Shown piece by piece: positions 27,238 to 36,287 of a stretch of DNA of 64,000 nucleotides. The notes beneath the pieces are model-generated. The model was not told the DNA's origin. It ran no database searches and was given only the letters and a program-made list of their open reading frames with translations. Position 1 is the stretch's first letter, and every line of letters starts with the position of its first letter. Made by a program: the position numbers and the translations under genes. The stretch comes from Bacteroidales bacterium (lineage in GTDB: Bacteria; Bacteroidota; Bacteroidia; Bacteroidales; G3-4614). The stretch spans positions 1 to 64,000 of the forward strand of contig JAFYPQ010000042.1 of assembly GCA_017559955.1 (NCBI GenBank). The letters are read 5' to 3'.

Positions 27238-27693
27238 ATAAAAATTTAAAAATCTTTTTTATTACTCCTTTTTCAACAAACAAATAATTATATATTCTTT
27301 ATTTAATAGAAAAAAAATGATGATGATAATATATTGTTAATATGTTTAATATCTTTTTTTATATTTATTTGGATATTTGGTTATTAATATTCAATTAACA
27401 AAATAAACATAGTAATCAACATCTTTAATATTTGATTTTAAATATAATATATACTTTATTAACATAATGTTGATAAAGTACAAAGTTAATTATTTTTTTT
27501 ATTTTAGATATTGATAACCATTAAATATGATGTGAATAAATAAAAACAAAAGAAATTTAATAATAACAGTACATATTCAGATATTTGATTATACAAATTT
27601 CATATTTATAAATACAACTATATTTTTTAAAAAGTTATTATCTACTATTAACAACTTATCAACATGTTTATTAATAACTCAATTTTAATAATA
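27238..27693. other. AT-rich gene-free region, candidate oriC
   Basis: About 450 bases with no plausible gene and very few G/C. Four nine-base DnaA-box-like sequences occur: TTATCAACA at 27468-27476 (minus), TTATCAATA at 27509-27517 (minus), TTATTCACA at 27531-27539 (minus, exact to TTATNCACA) and TTATCAACA at 27656-27664 (plus). The AT-rich stretch 27540-27650 could be an unwinding element. Support comes from the parS site 7 kb away and nearby mnmG. dnaA is absent and genes on both sides run the same way, so this stays a proposal. Confidence 0.45.
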
Positions 27694-27724
27694 AAAAAAA
27701 GAACTCATAAAGAGTTCTTTTTTT
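27694..27724 (-). terminator. terminator of the kinase gene
   Basis: A 13-bp stem (AAAAAAAGAACTC with GAGTTCTTTTTTT) and the loop ATAAA lie downstream of the minus-strand kinase gene, with T runs on both strands. Confidence 0.85.
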
Positions 27725-27762
27725 ATGTAATTTATTATGTATTATATTATTAAGAAAAAATA

Positions 27763-28917
27763 TTAATTAATACCATTCTCTCTTAATACCTTATCAGTTA
27801 TAGTTTCAATCCATCTTAAAATATATTTCTCTTGAATATAAGTAGAAACTTCAATCATAATAGTCTGTTTTTCTTCAATGGTAATATCATTTGGCAGATT
27901 TTTTAATTTATTATTAAAATAAGAATATATTAAAATTTTAGTATCGTTAATATATATAGGATTACTCATTGTATCAATTTTATTTTCAATATCACTATCA
28001 ATAACTATATTATCAATATCATTACACATATTGGTAATAATATTATTAAATGTTTGTTTTCTCTTTAAAAGTTCCTCTTTGTCTTGAGTAATAATCTGTT
28101 CAATACTATCTATTTCGGGAGAAATTTGATTATGAGCACTTTTAATAGTAGCAATATAAAAAGTAATAGAAATTATAATAATAAAAATAGAGATAAAAAT
28201 ATATTTAGGAAGTTGCCACGCAAAATTCAACCAACGTTTAACAGAAGTAAAATTATTAAAGCGTTTATCTTTATCAACACAACAACGTTTAATAATAAAT
28301 TTAGTAAAAAAGCCTGTATTTAAGGTTTCAAGTAGTTTACCAAAAGAGTATATATCAGAAGGACCATCAGGAGCCATATAACCACTTGAGCCCACCGCCT
28401 GTTTAAGAATAGCATAACTATCCGTATCGCCTAATCCAAAATCAATAAGTTTAATATGTTCACCATTATTGGTAACCATAATATTTGAAGGCTTAATATC
28501 GCGATGTTGTGTATGTACCGATTCAATATATTTAAGCGCATCAATAACTCTTCTAATAATATTGCGTCGTTCACTTTTTGAGTGAGTTTTAGTAAGCCAT
28601 TCACTAAGAGAAATACCATCAATCCACTCCATAACTATAGCCTTTCCAATACCCTCAATATTTTCAAAAGAGTGTACCTGAACAATATAGGAGTGATGTA
28701 AGTTGACTAAAATATCATACTCCTTTTGTAAAAAAGATTGATACATAATATCATCTTGCAACTTTTTTTTCAGAGCCTTAATCAACCACCATTTACCATA
28801 ACGTTTAGCACGAAACAGAGTGTTAAACCCTTCATTTCTAATTTCTGAAATTTGAGTAAACTTATTTTGGTTTAGAAAATTATCACCTGGCTTTATAAAT
28901 GACGAAGTATCAGACAT
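27763..28917 (-). CDS. Hanks-type Ser/Thr protein kinase with membrane anchor
   Basis: A 384-residue kinase. The core spans residues about 20-225: the ATP lysine in WWLIKAL near residue 50, helix-C Glu in FLQKEYDIL, the catalytic loop HRDIKPSNIMV near residue 138, DFGLGD near residue 160, and SGYMAPDGPSDIYSFGKLL in the activation segment. The glycine-rich loop is poor (NEGFNTLF). A single transmembrane helix at about 237-257 leads to an external coiled region of about 125 residues with no PASTA repeats. It is probably a membrane signalling kinase. The input signal and targets are unknown. Confidence 0.85.
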   Translation of the reverse strand: MSDTSSFIKPGDNFLNQNKFTQISEIRNEGFNTLFRAKRYGKWWLIKALKKKLQDDIMYQSFLQKEYDILVNLHHSYIVQVHSFENIEGIGKAIVMEWIDGISLSEWLTKTHSKSERRNIIRRVIDALKYIESVHTQHRDIKPSNIMVTNNGEHIKLIDFGLGDTDSYAILKQAVGSSGYMAPDGPSDIYSFGKLLETLNTGFFTKFIIKRCCVDKDKRFNNFTSVKRWLNFAWQLPKYIFISIFIIIISITFYIATIKSAHNQISPEIDSIEQIITQDKEELLKRKQTFNNIITNMCNDIDNIVIDSDIENKIDTMSNPIYINDTKILIYSYFNNKLKNLPNDITIEEKQTIMIEVSTYIQEKYILRWIETITDKVLRENGIN

Positions 28918-29009
28918 ATAAAATTATGTATAAATAACAATTGCTAATATACAAAAAAGATTTCTTTTGAATATATTATTATGTACTTATATAATTAACA
29001 ACTTCTATA

Positions 29010-29549
29010 TTAACCCCCAATTAAAACCCTTATATTAACGCCATTATTTTCGCCTGCAACATATGTAAGAGGGGTAGAACCTTCATGAATAAGATTACTT
29101 AAATATAGAGGCTCATTTTGAATAAACAAGTTACAAGAGAAAGTATCGCCAACACTAAGTTTTGAATTGATACTTTCAGTAACCTCAAAACGCGAGTTCC
29201 CCATATACTTTACAATAACCGACCGGTCAGGTAACCATGTAATATGAAGAAGTTCACCTCTAAGAAGATTTTTAACATCAATACTATCAGAACCAATAAT
29301 CCTGCTCTGAACACACTCAAAATCTTTGCGGTGGTTACAAAAAGCATCAAAATTTCTGTATCCAACAAATTTAGCAAGCACATCAAGAGTGTGAGTACGG
29401 GTTTCAACCTGCTCGTTTTTGAGATATCTCCAAAAACGCTTTAAGGTAGTAGGAGATAATCTTTCCTTTGTTCTTTCCCAAACAGCGTTGCTTAACTCTT
29501 CAAAATTATCGTTAGCAGTATGGCTACACTCATTATTCAGAAAAGATGA
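29010..29549 (-). pseudogene. start-less paralogue of the 57 kb helix/beta protein
   Basis: The frame is open from the stop at 29550-29552 down to 29010 and encodes residues aligning with almost all of the 186-residue protein at 57140-57700, including NFEELSN, RLSPTTLKRFW, HTLDVLAKFVGYRNFD and IQNEPLYLSNLIHEGSTPLTYVAG. The first ~18 residues, including the initiating Met, are missing and replaced by unrelated sequence with no ATG, GTG or TTG. The first usable start is a GTG at 29381, which would remove the conserved N-terminal module. Either this is a pseudogene or a shortened C-terminal protein is made. The 5' end overlaps the divergent gene at 29546. Confidence 0.65.
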
Positions 29550-30277
29550 TTAGAGAAATTATTTATGTAAAAGATAAAAATGCTCCATCTCAAATTCCTC
29601 CAATTTTTCAACCCGAGGTGGAGGCAATGAAACAACTTGGTATTCGTGTAGGAACAACTCCCTCTTCTGATAGCGAACAACTTTTTTATAGAGGGTTTAT
29701 TATGCACAGTAAAGAGCAATATCCTAATGATAAACGTTTTATTCAGGGCTGGAAAGAGTATGATGCAATACTATCTATGTCCAAGAATTATGATTTAATA
29801 AAGGATATATCTATTCCTACTTTTTTTGTAGATAAACTTGACAAAAGTGTTTCCGAAAAAATTATTTCAAGAGGTTGGGATAAGGCATTTATAAAGAACG
29901 AAAAAAAATCGTTGTGGGACGAGGGTGAATTGGCTTCGGTGTGGCCTATAAACTCTATTGAGGAGTTGCGATGTAAATATGAAAATCTACCCTACAAAGG
30001 GGTTTATGCAGTCAGAAAATTTATAAATCCCGAAATTTTTTATGATGAGGAGAGATATTGGGTTATCTTGAATAAAATATATCATAGGTCGGGGGTTATT
30101 CCCGATATAGTGCGTGAAGCCGTAGAAAGACTATCTGTTTTAGGTAGTAATTACTATACCATAGATGCCATTACTGATATGATTGTGGAGATAAATCCAG
30201 GAGAATCATCTGACCGATTAGGTGTTAATTCAGGCGAACTTTTTGCTATGTGGTGGAAAGAAGCTTTTGATCTATAA
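29546..30277 (+). CDS. ATP-grasp-like protein (R2K/DUF4343 type)
   Basis: A 243-residue soluble protein. The C-terminal AITDMIVEINPGESSDRLGVNSGELFAMWW (residues about 206-236) has the ATP-grasp metal-binding Glu-x-Asn pattern. The middle segment DKAFIKNEKKSL fits the nucleotide-binding lysine strand of the R2K clade. Members are proposed peptide or amino-acid ligases, often in conflict or natural-product contexts. No partner peptide or biosynthetic neighbour is visible. Its ATG overlaps the damaged 5' end of the divergent pseudogene by four bases. Function is not established. Confidence 0.55.
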   Translation: MIREIIYVKDKNAPSQIPPIFQPEVEAMKQLGIRVGTTPSSDSEQLFYRGFIMHSKEQYPNDKRFIQGWKEYDAILSMSKNYDLIKDISIPTFFVDKLDKSVSEKIISRGWDKAFIKNEKKSLWDEGELASVWPINSIEELRCKYENLPYKGVYAVRKFINPEIFYDEERYWVILNKIYHRSGVIPDIVREAVERLSVLGSNYYTIDAITDMIVEINPGESSDRLGVNSGELFAMWWKEAFDL

Positions 30278-30405
30278 CGTATATTACAAACTTTATCTTT
30301 TTCGCTTACTTCTGTGATTTTAGCGGAAGTCTTTATTGCGCTATGATACTCTCGTACTCATTGAAATAATCCAATAAACTTGATGTTATTTCGCTTACAT
30401 AATAG

Positions 30406-30414
30406 TATCTTTGT
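30406..30414 (+). promoter_or_regulatory. Bacteroidota -7 element before the TrmH-type gene
   Basis: TATCTTTGT is an exact TAnnTTTGY match 16 bases before the ATG at 30430. The upstream TTGA is displaced from the ideal -33 spacing. Confidence 0.5.
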
Positions 30415-30429
30415 GAAAAACATTGAAAA

Positions 30430-30960
30430 ATGAAAAAGTTATCGGTTATTGAGTTGGATAGAGTATCAAAAGAGGAGTTTAAACAACTTGATAAAACTCC
30501 TTTGGTTGTGGTTCTTGATAATATAAGAAGTTTAAATAATGTTGGTTCGGTTTTCCGTAGTTCTGATGCTTTTAAACTTGAGAAAATATATTTATGTGGA
30601 GTAACAGCCACACCTCCCAATGCTGAGATACATAAAACTGCACTTGGTGCAGAGGATAGTATGGATTGGGAATATTGTGAAGATACAAAACAGGTGGTAG
30701 AAAAACTTAAAAATGATGGTTATAAAGTATTTGCTGTTGAACAGGTACAAAATAGTATAATGCTCGATAAAGTTGAACTTGATAAAAATAGCCGTTATGC
30801 CCTTATATTAGGTAATGAGGTAAAAGGAGTTCAACAAGAGGTTGTAGATATGTGCGATTTTGCAGTTGAAATTCCTCAGTTCGGTACTAAACACTCTCTT
30901 AATGTATCAGTGGCAGGTGGAATAGTAATATGGGAATTCTTCAAAAAATTACAGTTTTAA
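30430..30960 (+). CDS. SpoU/TrmH-family RNA 2'-O-methyltransferase
   Basis: A 176-residue SPOUT (knotted) methyltransferase without an N-terminal RNA-binding extension. Motif 1 is LDNIRSLNNVGSVFRSSDAF near residue 30, motif 2 is YALILGNEVKGV near residue 120, and motif 3 is IPQFGTKHSLNVSVAGGIVIWEF near residue 148. It would methylate a ribose in tRNA or rRNA. The target (for example G18 of tRNA) cannot be assigned from the sequence. Confidence 0.88.
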   Translation: MKKLSVIELDRVSKEEFKQLDKTPLVVVLDNIRSLNNVGSVFRSSDAFKLEKIYLCGVTATPPNAEIHKTALGAEDSMDWEYCEDTKQVVEKLKNDGYKVFAVEQVQNSIMLDKVELDKNSRYALILGNEVKGVQQEVVDMCDFAVEIPQFGTKHSLNVSVAGGIVIWEFFKKLQF

Positions 30961-30967
30961 AAATAAA

Positions 30968-31000
30968 AGTAAAAAAGAGTTTTTAAAACTCTTTTTTACT
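30968..31000. terminator. bidirectional terminator
   Basis: A palindromic hairpin (AGTAAAAAAGAGTTT with AAACTCTTTTTTACT) lies between the TrmH-type gene (plus) and the deacetylase gene (minus), with T runs in both directions. Confidence 0.85.
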
Positions 31001-31007
31001 TTATATA

Positions 31008-31631
31008 CTAAAATAGAATAGGTAATTTTTTAATTTGATAACCTTCATCAATCAACCATTCTATTGTTTTTGGTAAAACTACTTTTAAATTACGTTGTGC
31101 CTTTAATGAGTCGTGAAAAACAATAATTGAACCGTTGCGAGTATATTTTTTAACATTATAAAAAACTTCATCAGGAGTTAAATTTTTACTGTAATCACGA
31201 CTTACCACATCCCACATTATAATATGATATCCTGCTTTTTGTAGAGCTACTTTTTGACGAAAACGCATATGTCCGTGAGGAGGACGAAAAATAGTGCTAT
31301 TTATTAATGTATTGGCTGCCTCAACATTTCTTAAATAATTTTTTGTTCTGAATTTTATACCTTGAATATGATTTTGTGTATGGTTTCCTGTCAAGTGTCC
31401 CCTTTTTATAATCTCTTTATACAACTCTTTATTTCGAGCTACATTATCGCCTACGCAAAAAAATGTAGCTTTAATATTATAATGGTCTAAAACATTCAGT
31501 ACCCAAGGTGTAACCTCGGGTACCGGACCATCGTCAAATGTTAAATATACTGTTTTGTTTTTACAGGGTATTCGCCATATTGTTTCAGGATATAACATCC
31601 TATACATATATGGTGGCTGTTCTATTAACAT
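31008..31631 (-). CDS. polysaccharide deacetylase (NodB domain)
   Basis: A 207-residue CE4 deacetylase. The five family motifs are present: YLTFDDGP (residue 29 on), GNHTQNHIQG (zinc His pair) near residue 82, FRPPHGHMR near residue 115, IIMWDVVSRDY near residue 135, and IIVFHDS near residue 168. It has no clear signal peptide. It removes N- or O-acetyl groups from a cell-wall or surface sugar polymer. It is three bases downstream of the DUF2723 membrane protein, suggesting joint work on an envelope glycan. Confidence 0.9.
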   Translation of the reverse strand: MLIEQPPYMYRMLYPETIWRIPCKNKTVYLTFDDGPVPEVTPWVLNVLDHYNIKATFFCVGDNVARNKELYKEIIKRGHLTGNHTQNHIQGIKFRTKNYLRNVEAANTLINSTIFRPPHGHMRFRQKVALQKAGYHIIMWDVVSRDYSKNLTPDEVFYNVKKYTRNGSIIVFHDSLKAQRNLKVVLPKTIEWLIDEGYQIKKLPILF

Positions 31632-31634
31632 ATT

Positions 31635-34600
31635 CTATTCTCTAAACAAGTTATAACCTAAATCACTGAGAGCATACAGATATTTTTCGGCACTCTCTTC
31701 ATCACCTTGTTGAATAAAAAATTGAATAATTGTTTTTAAAGTATATTCTTGTCTTAAATACTCTTGTGATATGCTTCTTACCTTATCTGTACCCAATTCT
31801 CTAAACCACTTCATATATTCCATTGAGCTATCTGCAATTTCAGTTAAGATGGCTTTACCTTTTTCTTCTTCTCCTAAACTGTAATATGCCATGGCAGGTT
31901 GAATTGATAGATAGTCGTGTTTACTTGCCGATGCAGGAATTTTTTCCATCATCTTATCCAAAACATTCAAAGCCATATCATATTTCTCTTCCATAATTAA
32001 AGCTTCTGCAAGGTCTATGAATAACATACGCATAGTATAACACATTTTACGAGTGGTTTCATCTAAATAAACATTAGAATTATCTACACCTCCCCACTCA
32101 AATTTATTCATCATATTATCGTACATTGTTTCGGTATCGACCAAACCGTCGCTATCAGCATTTGGATTATAAACAGGTAAAATTCTATATGCTAAACCAA
32201 CCTTAACAAAATATTGGTCTAAATTCATATACATATCAGGCCCGACCGTTACAGCATAGTAAATAGGTCTATCCCAATTATCTTTTGCTATAGAATTTAA
32301 CATACTTAATATTGATATTTGATTAAGCATGATAGCATTACCGTTTTGTAAATTTATATCAACTCTGTCGGTGATATAATCTTTTAAACCAGTAGGAATT
32401 TTATTCACTATACTTGCTGTATCGACATCAATATATAAATTACTGCATGGAATATGATCTAATTTTATATTTTCATATTCAGGTAATATTTTTGTATTTT
32501 CATCTTCAGATATTAAGTAATCCATTGCAATATCAAGTTCGCAACTATTTACCATACCTCTGTCTATGACATAAGCATATTGCATTTTACCATTGCCATA
32601 TCGTTTACGATCCATTTCTATTGGAAGAGGAGATGACTCGTAAGCTTGGCTCTTCATTTGGTCGGTGTACCAATCGGTTTGCAGGTAACTTAGGTTACAA
32701 ACTCTAACATCGGTTCTGTAACCTTCGGTCTCTTGAACATACCATAATGGGAATGTATCATTATCTCCATTAGTGAAAATAATACCATTCTCTTCAACAC
32801 ACGATAGATAGTTTTTACCGAAATCACGTGCGGCGTATCTTCCTGAGCGGTCGTGGTCATCCCAGTTTTGAGCTGCCATTTGTACAGGTACAAGCAAACA
32901 CATAAGAGTAACAGCAAAAGCTGCAATGGAATTATCTTTTCTTTCTAATATATATTTTTTTACAAAACTATATATACCTAATACTCCCATACCAATCCAA
33001 ATTGCAAAGGCATAGAACGAGCCGGCATAGGCATAATCCCTCTCACGTGGTTGATATGGAGTTTGGTTAAGATATATTACAATTGCCAAACCAGTCATAA
33101 AGAACAAGAAGAATGTTACCCAAAAACTCTCAATACCCTTTTGACCCGAGAATGCTTGATATAGTAAACCTATTATACCAAGTAATAGTGGTAACATATA
33201 ATATACATTACGACCTTTATTATTCTTTAAGTCTGATGGTAAGTTTTCTCCTTCAATATGTTTGTCGATGAAGTGGAAACCTGTAATCCAATTACCTTTA
33301 TGAAGTTCGCCATTTCCTTGAATATCGTTTTGGCGACCAACAAAGTTCCACATAAAGTAACGCCAATACATATAGTTAACTTGGTAACTTATAAAGAAAC
33401 GAATGTTCTCGGCAAATGTCGGTTTTGTAACATACCCCTTCGATGTTTTTACCTTTTTACCTTTATAATTGCTCCACTGCTTATATGCCTCAATGTGGTG
33501 AGATTGGTTACTATACATACGGGGGAATAGCATATTCAATTCCGGTTGATAAACATAATCCTTTTTATGGTCGGTAACCACATATTTGTCGGGTTCGTTT
33601 TCGTTGTTTTTTATAGCACGTTTCCAAATAGCTTTACCTACTATTTCTTTTGGTTCGTTATTGCTGTTACGAACTATATCCGAAGCAAAAGTATGTCCAT
33701 AAAGCAAAGGTCTTTCGCCATATTGTTCTCGGTTAAGATAGCTTGACAAATTGAAAACATCTTCAGGTGAGTTCTGATCCATAGGAGTATTTGCCGTAGA
33801 GCGTAACAATATAACTGCGTATGACGAGTAACCTATGAATATTACCATAATGCTTGTTAGAATTATATTTAGCAATCTTATATTCAGCTTAGGTATAAAA
33901 GTTAAAGCTATCAGTATTGCAACAATCAAAAGAGAGATAAAAATGTTATCACTTATAAACGGAAGTCCAACCATTATCAAGCTAATTATAAAGGCAAACT
34001 TCATTCTTATTACGCTCTTTTGAGTAAATGTTTCATATAATCCCCACGAGATACAAGCAATAACCAAGAAGAAATATACAATAGCACCTGTGTTAAATGG
34101 GGTACCAAATACATTAACAAATAGTAATTCAACCCACCCGGCAACTTTGATAAATCCCGGAACCAATCCGTAAAGGATAAAGAATATAATAGCAAACGAT
34201 ACAAGAATTGCTAAAAGAGAACCTTTTCCTGATGTTTTAGGCCATTTCTTATAGTAGTAAATAAGAACAATTGCAGGGATACACAAAAGGTTCAACAGGT
34301 GTACGGCAATTGAAATGCCAATAATATATGCAATTAAAATAATATATCTATCGGCATGTGGTTCGTCGGCATGATTTTCCCACTTTAAAATAAGCCATAC
34401 CACTAAGGCTGTACAGAAAGATGAGTATGCGTAAACCTCACCTTCAACAGCCGAAAACCAGAAAGTGTCGCTGAAAGTGTATGCCAATGCACCAACAGCA
34501 CCCGCTCCCAAAATAGCAATGGTTTTTGCTAAAGAATACTCATTATTTTTAACTGTTATTTTTTTACCAATAGCAGTAATTGTCCAGAATAACAGAAGAA

Positions 34601-34868
34601 TAGTAGCTGCACTCAATATTGCCGACATAAAGTTTATCATCCATGCAACTTGGCTTGGGTCAGAGGCAAAGTTTGCAAAGAATCTGCCTGTCAACATAAA
34701 GATAGGGTTGCCTGGGGGATGTCCCACCTCTAATTTATATGCAGATGAAATAAACTCTCCGCAATCCCAAAAGCTTGCGGTAGGCTCCAAAGTAAGGGTG
34801 TAAACTGTAGCGGCAATCAAAAACATTACCCACCCTGTTAGGTTATTCAATTTTTTGTATAATTCCAT
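31635..34868 (-). CDS. DUF2723 membrane protein, GT-C glycosyltransferase-like
   Basis: A 1077-residue protein. The first ~730 residues hold about 12 or more transmembrane helices, with the hallmark SFWDCGEFISSAYKLEVGHPPGNP near residue 31. This acidic loop resembles the catalytic loop of GT-C enzymes, and the family is annotated as protein O-mannosyltransferase-like. The soluble C-terminal part ends in TPR-like helices (MAYYSLGEEEKGKAILTEI). Protein O-glycosylation is well known in Bacteroidales, but this family's substrate is not established. It lies between miaB and a polysaccharide deacetylase. Confidence 0.8.
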   Translation of the reverse strand: MELYKKLNNLTGWVMFLIAATVYTLTLEPTASFWDCGEFISSAYKLEVGHPPGNPIFMLTGRFFANFASDPSQVAWMINFMSAILSAATILLLFWTITAIGKKITVKNNEYSLAKTIAILGAGAVGALAYTFSDTFWFSAVEGEVYAYSSFCTALVVWLILKWENHADEPHADRYIILIAYIIGISIAVHLLNLLCIPAIVLIYYYKKWPKTSGKGSLLAILVSFAIIFFILYGLVPGFIKVAGWVELLFVNVFGTPFNTGAIVYFFLVIACISWGLYETFTQKSVIRMKFAFIISLIMVGLPFISDNIFISLLIVAILIALTFIPKLNIRLLNIILTSIMVIFIGYSSYAVILLRSTANTPMDQNSPEDVFNLSSYLNREQYGERPLLYGHTFASDIVRNSNNEPKEIVGKAIWKRAIKNNENEPDKYVVTDHKKDYVYQPELNMLFPRMYSNQSHHIEAYKQWSNYKGKKVKTSKGYVTKPTFAENIRFFISYQVNYMYWRYFMWNFVGRQNDIQGNGELHKGNWITGFHFIDKHIEGENLPSDLKNNKGRNVYYMLPLLLGIIGLLYQAFSGQKGIESFWVTFFLFFMTGLAIVIYLNQTPYQPRERDYAYAGSFYAFAIWIGMGVLGIYSFVKKYILERKDNSIAAFAVTLMCLLVPVQMAAQNWDDHDRSGRYAARDFGKNYLSCVEENGIIFTNGDNDTFPLWYVQETEGYRTDVRVCNLSYLQTDWYTDQMKSQAYESSPLPIEMDRKRYGNGKMQYAYVIDRGMVNSCELDIAMDYLISEDENTKILPEYENIKLDHIPCSNLYIDVDTASIVNKIPTGLKDYITDRVDINLQNGNAIMLNQISILSMLNSIAKDNWDRPIYYAVTVGPDMYMNLDQYFVKVGLAYRILPVYNPNADSDGLVDTETMYDNMMNKFEWGGVDNSNVYLDETTRKMCYTMRMLFIDLAEALIMEEKYDMALNVLDKMMEKIPASASKHDYLSIQPAMAYYSLGEEEKGKAILTEIADSSMEYMKWFRELGTDKVRSISQEYLRQEYTLKTIIQFFIQQGDEESAEKYLYALSDLGYNLFRE

Positions 34869-34870
34869 AT

Positions 34871-34901
34871 TTAGTTGTTAGTTATTAGTTGTTAGTTGTT
34901 A
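34871..34901. repeat. AGTTGTTAGTT low-complexity repeat
   Basis: Tandem TTAGTTGTTAGTTATTAG units lie in the miaB-DUF2723 gap. They are the reverse complement of the AACTAACAACT repeat at 12761-12789. Confidence 0.6.
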
Positions 34902-34916
34902 GAGAATTCCTCATTG

Positions 34917-36245
34917 TTAAACAGGTTTTCCCAAAAGTGTAGCCGATGATGAATCATAAATCTCAACCATTACTCTATCTCCTATATGGTAGTTCTTTTT
35001 ATCAAAAACAACGGTCTTATTTTGAGGAGTACGTCCGCAAAGTTGTTCACGAGAGCGTTTCGAAAATCCCTCAACCAATACCTCAAAACGTTTACCAATA
35101 TCACGACGGTTGCTCTCTGCCGATAGCTCGTTTTGCAACTCAATCATACGTTGTAGGCGAGCAATCTTAACCTCTTCGCAAATATTATCGGGAAGTTTCT
35201 TAGAGGCAAATGTTCCGGGACGCTCAGAATATTTGAACATAAACGAAGAGTCGAAACCAACCTCACGCATAAGCGATAGAGTCTCTTCAAACTCCTCCTC
35301 TGTCTCAGAGTGAAAACCACTGAACATATCGGTTGAGATACCGCAATCGGGTATATATCGTCTAATAGCGGCAATTCTCTCCAAATACCATTCTCGAGTA
35401 TATTTTCTGTTCATAAGAGCCAAAATTCTGTTCGAACCCGATTGAACAGGAAGGTGAATATGATTGCATATATTATCACACTCGGCAATAGTCTTTAAAA
35501 TATCATCGCTCATATCTTTAGGATGCGATGTGGTAAAACGTACTCTGATACCATTACCGGCCTCTTTCGATACCATACGCAATAGAGCAGGGAAATCGGT
35601 TTTTTCACCCATCTCATTCTCAAAAAGGTACGAGTTTACATTCTGACCTAAAAGAGTAACCTCTTTAATACCATTTGCTTTAAGCTCACAAAGCTCATTT
35701 AATATGCTTTGTGGTGGACGACTTCTTTCTCGTCCCCGAGTATAAGGTACAATGCAATACGAACAGAAGTTGTTGCAACCACGCATAATAGATATAAATC
35801 CCGAAATGGATTTACCTATTTTATGAGGTAAAACATCTTTGTAAGTCTCAACGGTTGACAACTCAATATTAATAGCTTTTTCACCACACTCAACAGCACC
35901 CACAAGGTTTGGAAGGTCGTTATAAGCATCGGGTCCCGCAACAAGGTCAACACCGTGGTTTGCAATAAGTTCATCTTTAACTCTCTCTGCCATACAGCCA
36001 AGAACGCCCACAATGAGTTTACCCTTTTTATTACGTAAACTATTCATAAATTGAAGGCGACCTAAAACTTTTTGTTCGGCATTATCTCTAATCGAACAAG
36101 TATTTAGGAATACTGCATCGGCATCATTGATATCATCGCATAACGAGTAACCGCAAGTGGCCATAATAGATGCTACCACTTCGCTGTCTGCCACGTTCAT
36201 TTGACATCCGTATGTTTCAATAAATAGCTTTTTATCCTCCGACAT
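34917..36245 (-). CDS. miaB: tRNA-2-methylthio-N6-dimethylallyladenosine synthase
   Basis: A 442-residue radical-SAM methylthiotransferase. The N-terminal UPF0004 domain carries three cluster cysteines (YGCQMN, NTCSIRDNAEQK, GVLGCMAER). The radical SAM core has RGCNNFCSYCIVPYTRGRERSR (CxxxCxxC) near residue 152. A C-terminal TRAM domain is visible (EVLVEGFSKRS..QLCGRTPQNKTVVF). It adds the methylthio group at A37 of tRNAs reading U-starting codons. Length is typical. Confidence 0.95.
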   Translation of the reverse strand: MSEDKKLFIETYGCQMNVADSEVVASIMATCGYSLCDDINDADAVFLNTCSIRDNAEQKVLGRLQFMNSLRNKKGKLIVGVLGCMAERVKDELIANHGVDLVAGPDAYNDLPNLVGAVECGEKAINIELSTVETYKDVLPHKIGKSISGFISIMRGCNNFCSYCIVPYTRGRERSRPPQSILNELCELKANGIKEVTLLGQNVNSYLFENEMGEKTDFPALLRMVSKEAGNGIRVRFTTSHPKDMSDDILKTIAECDNICNHIHLPVQSGSNRILALMNRKYTREWYLERIAAIRRYIPDCGISTDMFSGFHSETEEEFEETLSLMREVGFDSSFMFKYSERPGTFASKKLPDNICEEVKIARLQRMIELQNELSAESNRRDIGKRFEVLVEGFSKRSREQLCGRTPQNKTVVFDKKNYHIGDRVMVEIYDSSSATLLGKPV

Positions 36246-36267
36246 ATTTTATTTATCAGAATAATTT

Positions 36268-36287
36268 GTAAATTTGACACAAATTTA
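36268..36287. promoter_or_regulatory. inverted repeat forming divergent -7 elements
   Basis: GTAAATTTG and CAAATTTAC face each other across three bases. Each arm reads TAAATTTG, an exact -7 element, one per strand. The minus-strand copy is about 35 bases before the miaB start. Matching -33 elements at ideal spacing are not seen. Confidence 0.45.

Noticed and set aside
29010-29381. Complete 123-residue gene starting at GTG 29381
   Set aside because: Upstream codons in the same frame align with the paralogue, so the GTG is an internal Val codon of a longer, now start-less, frame.
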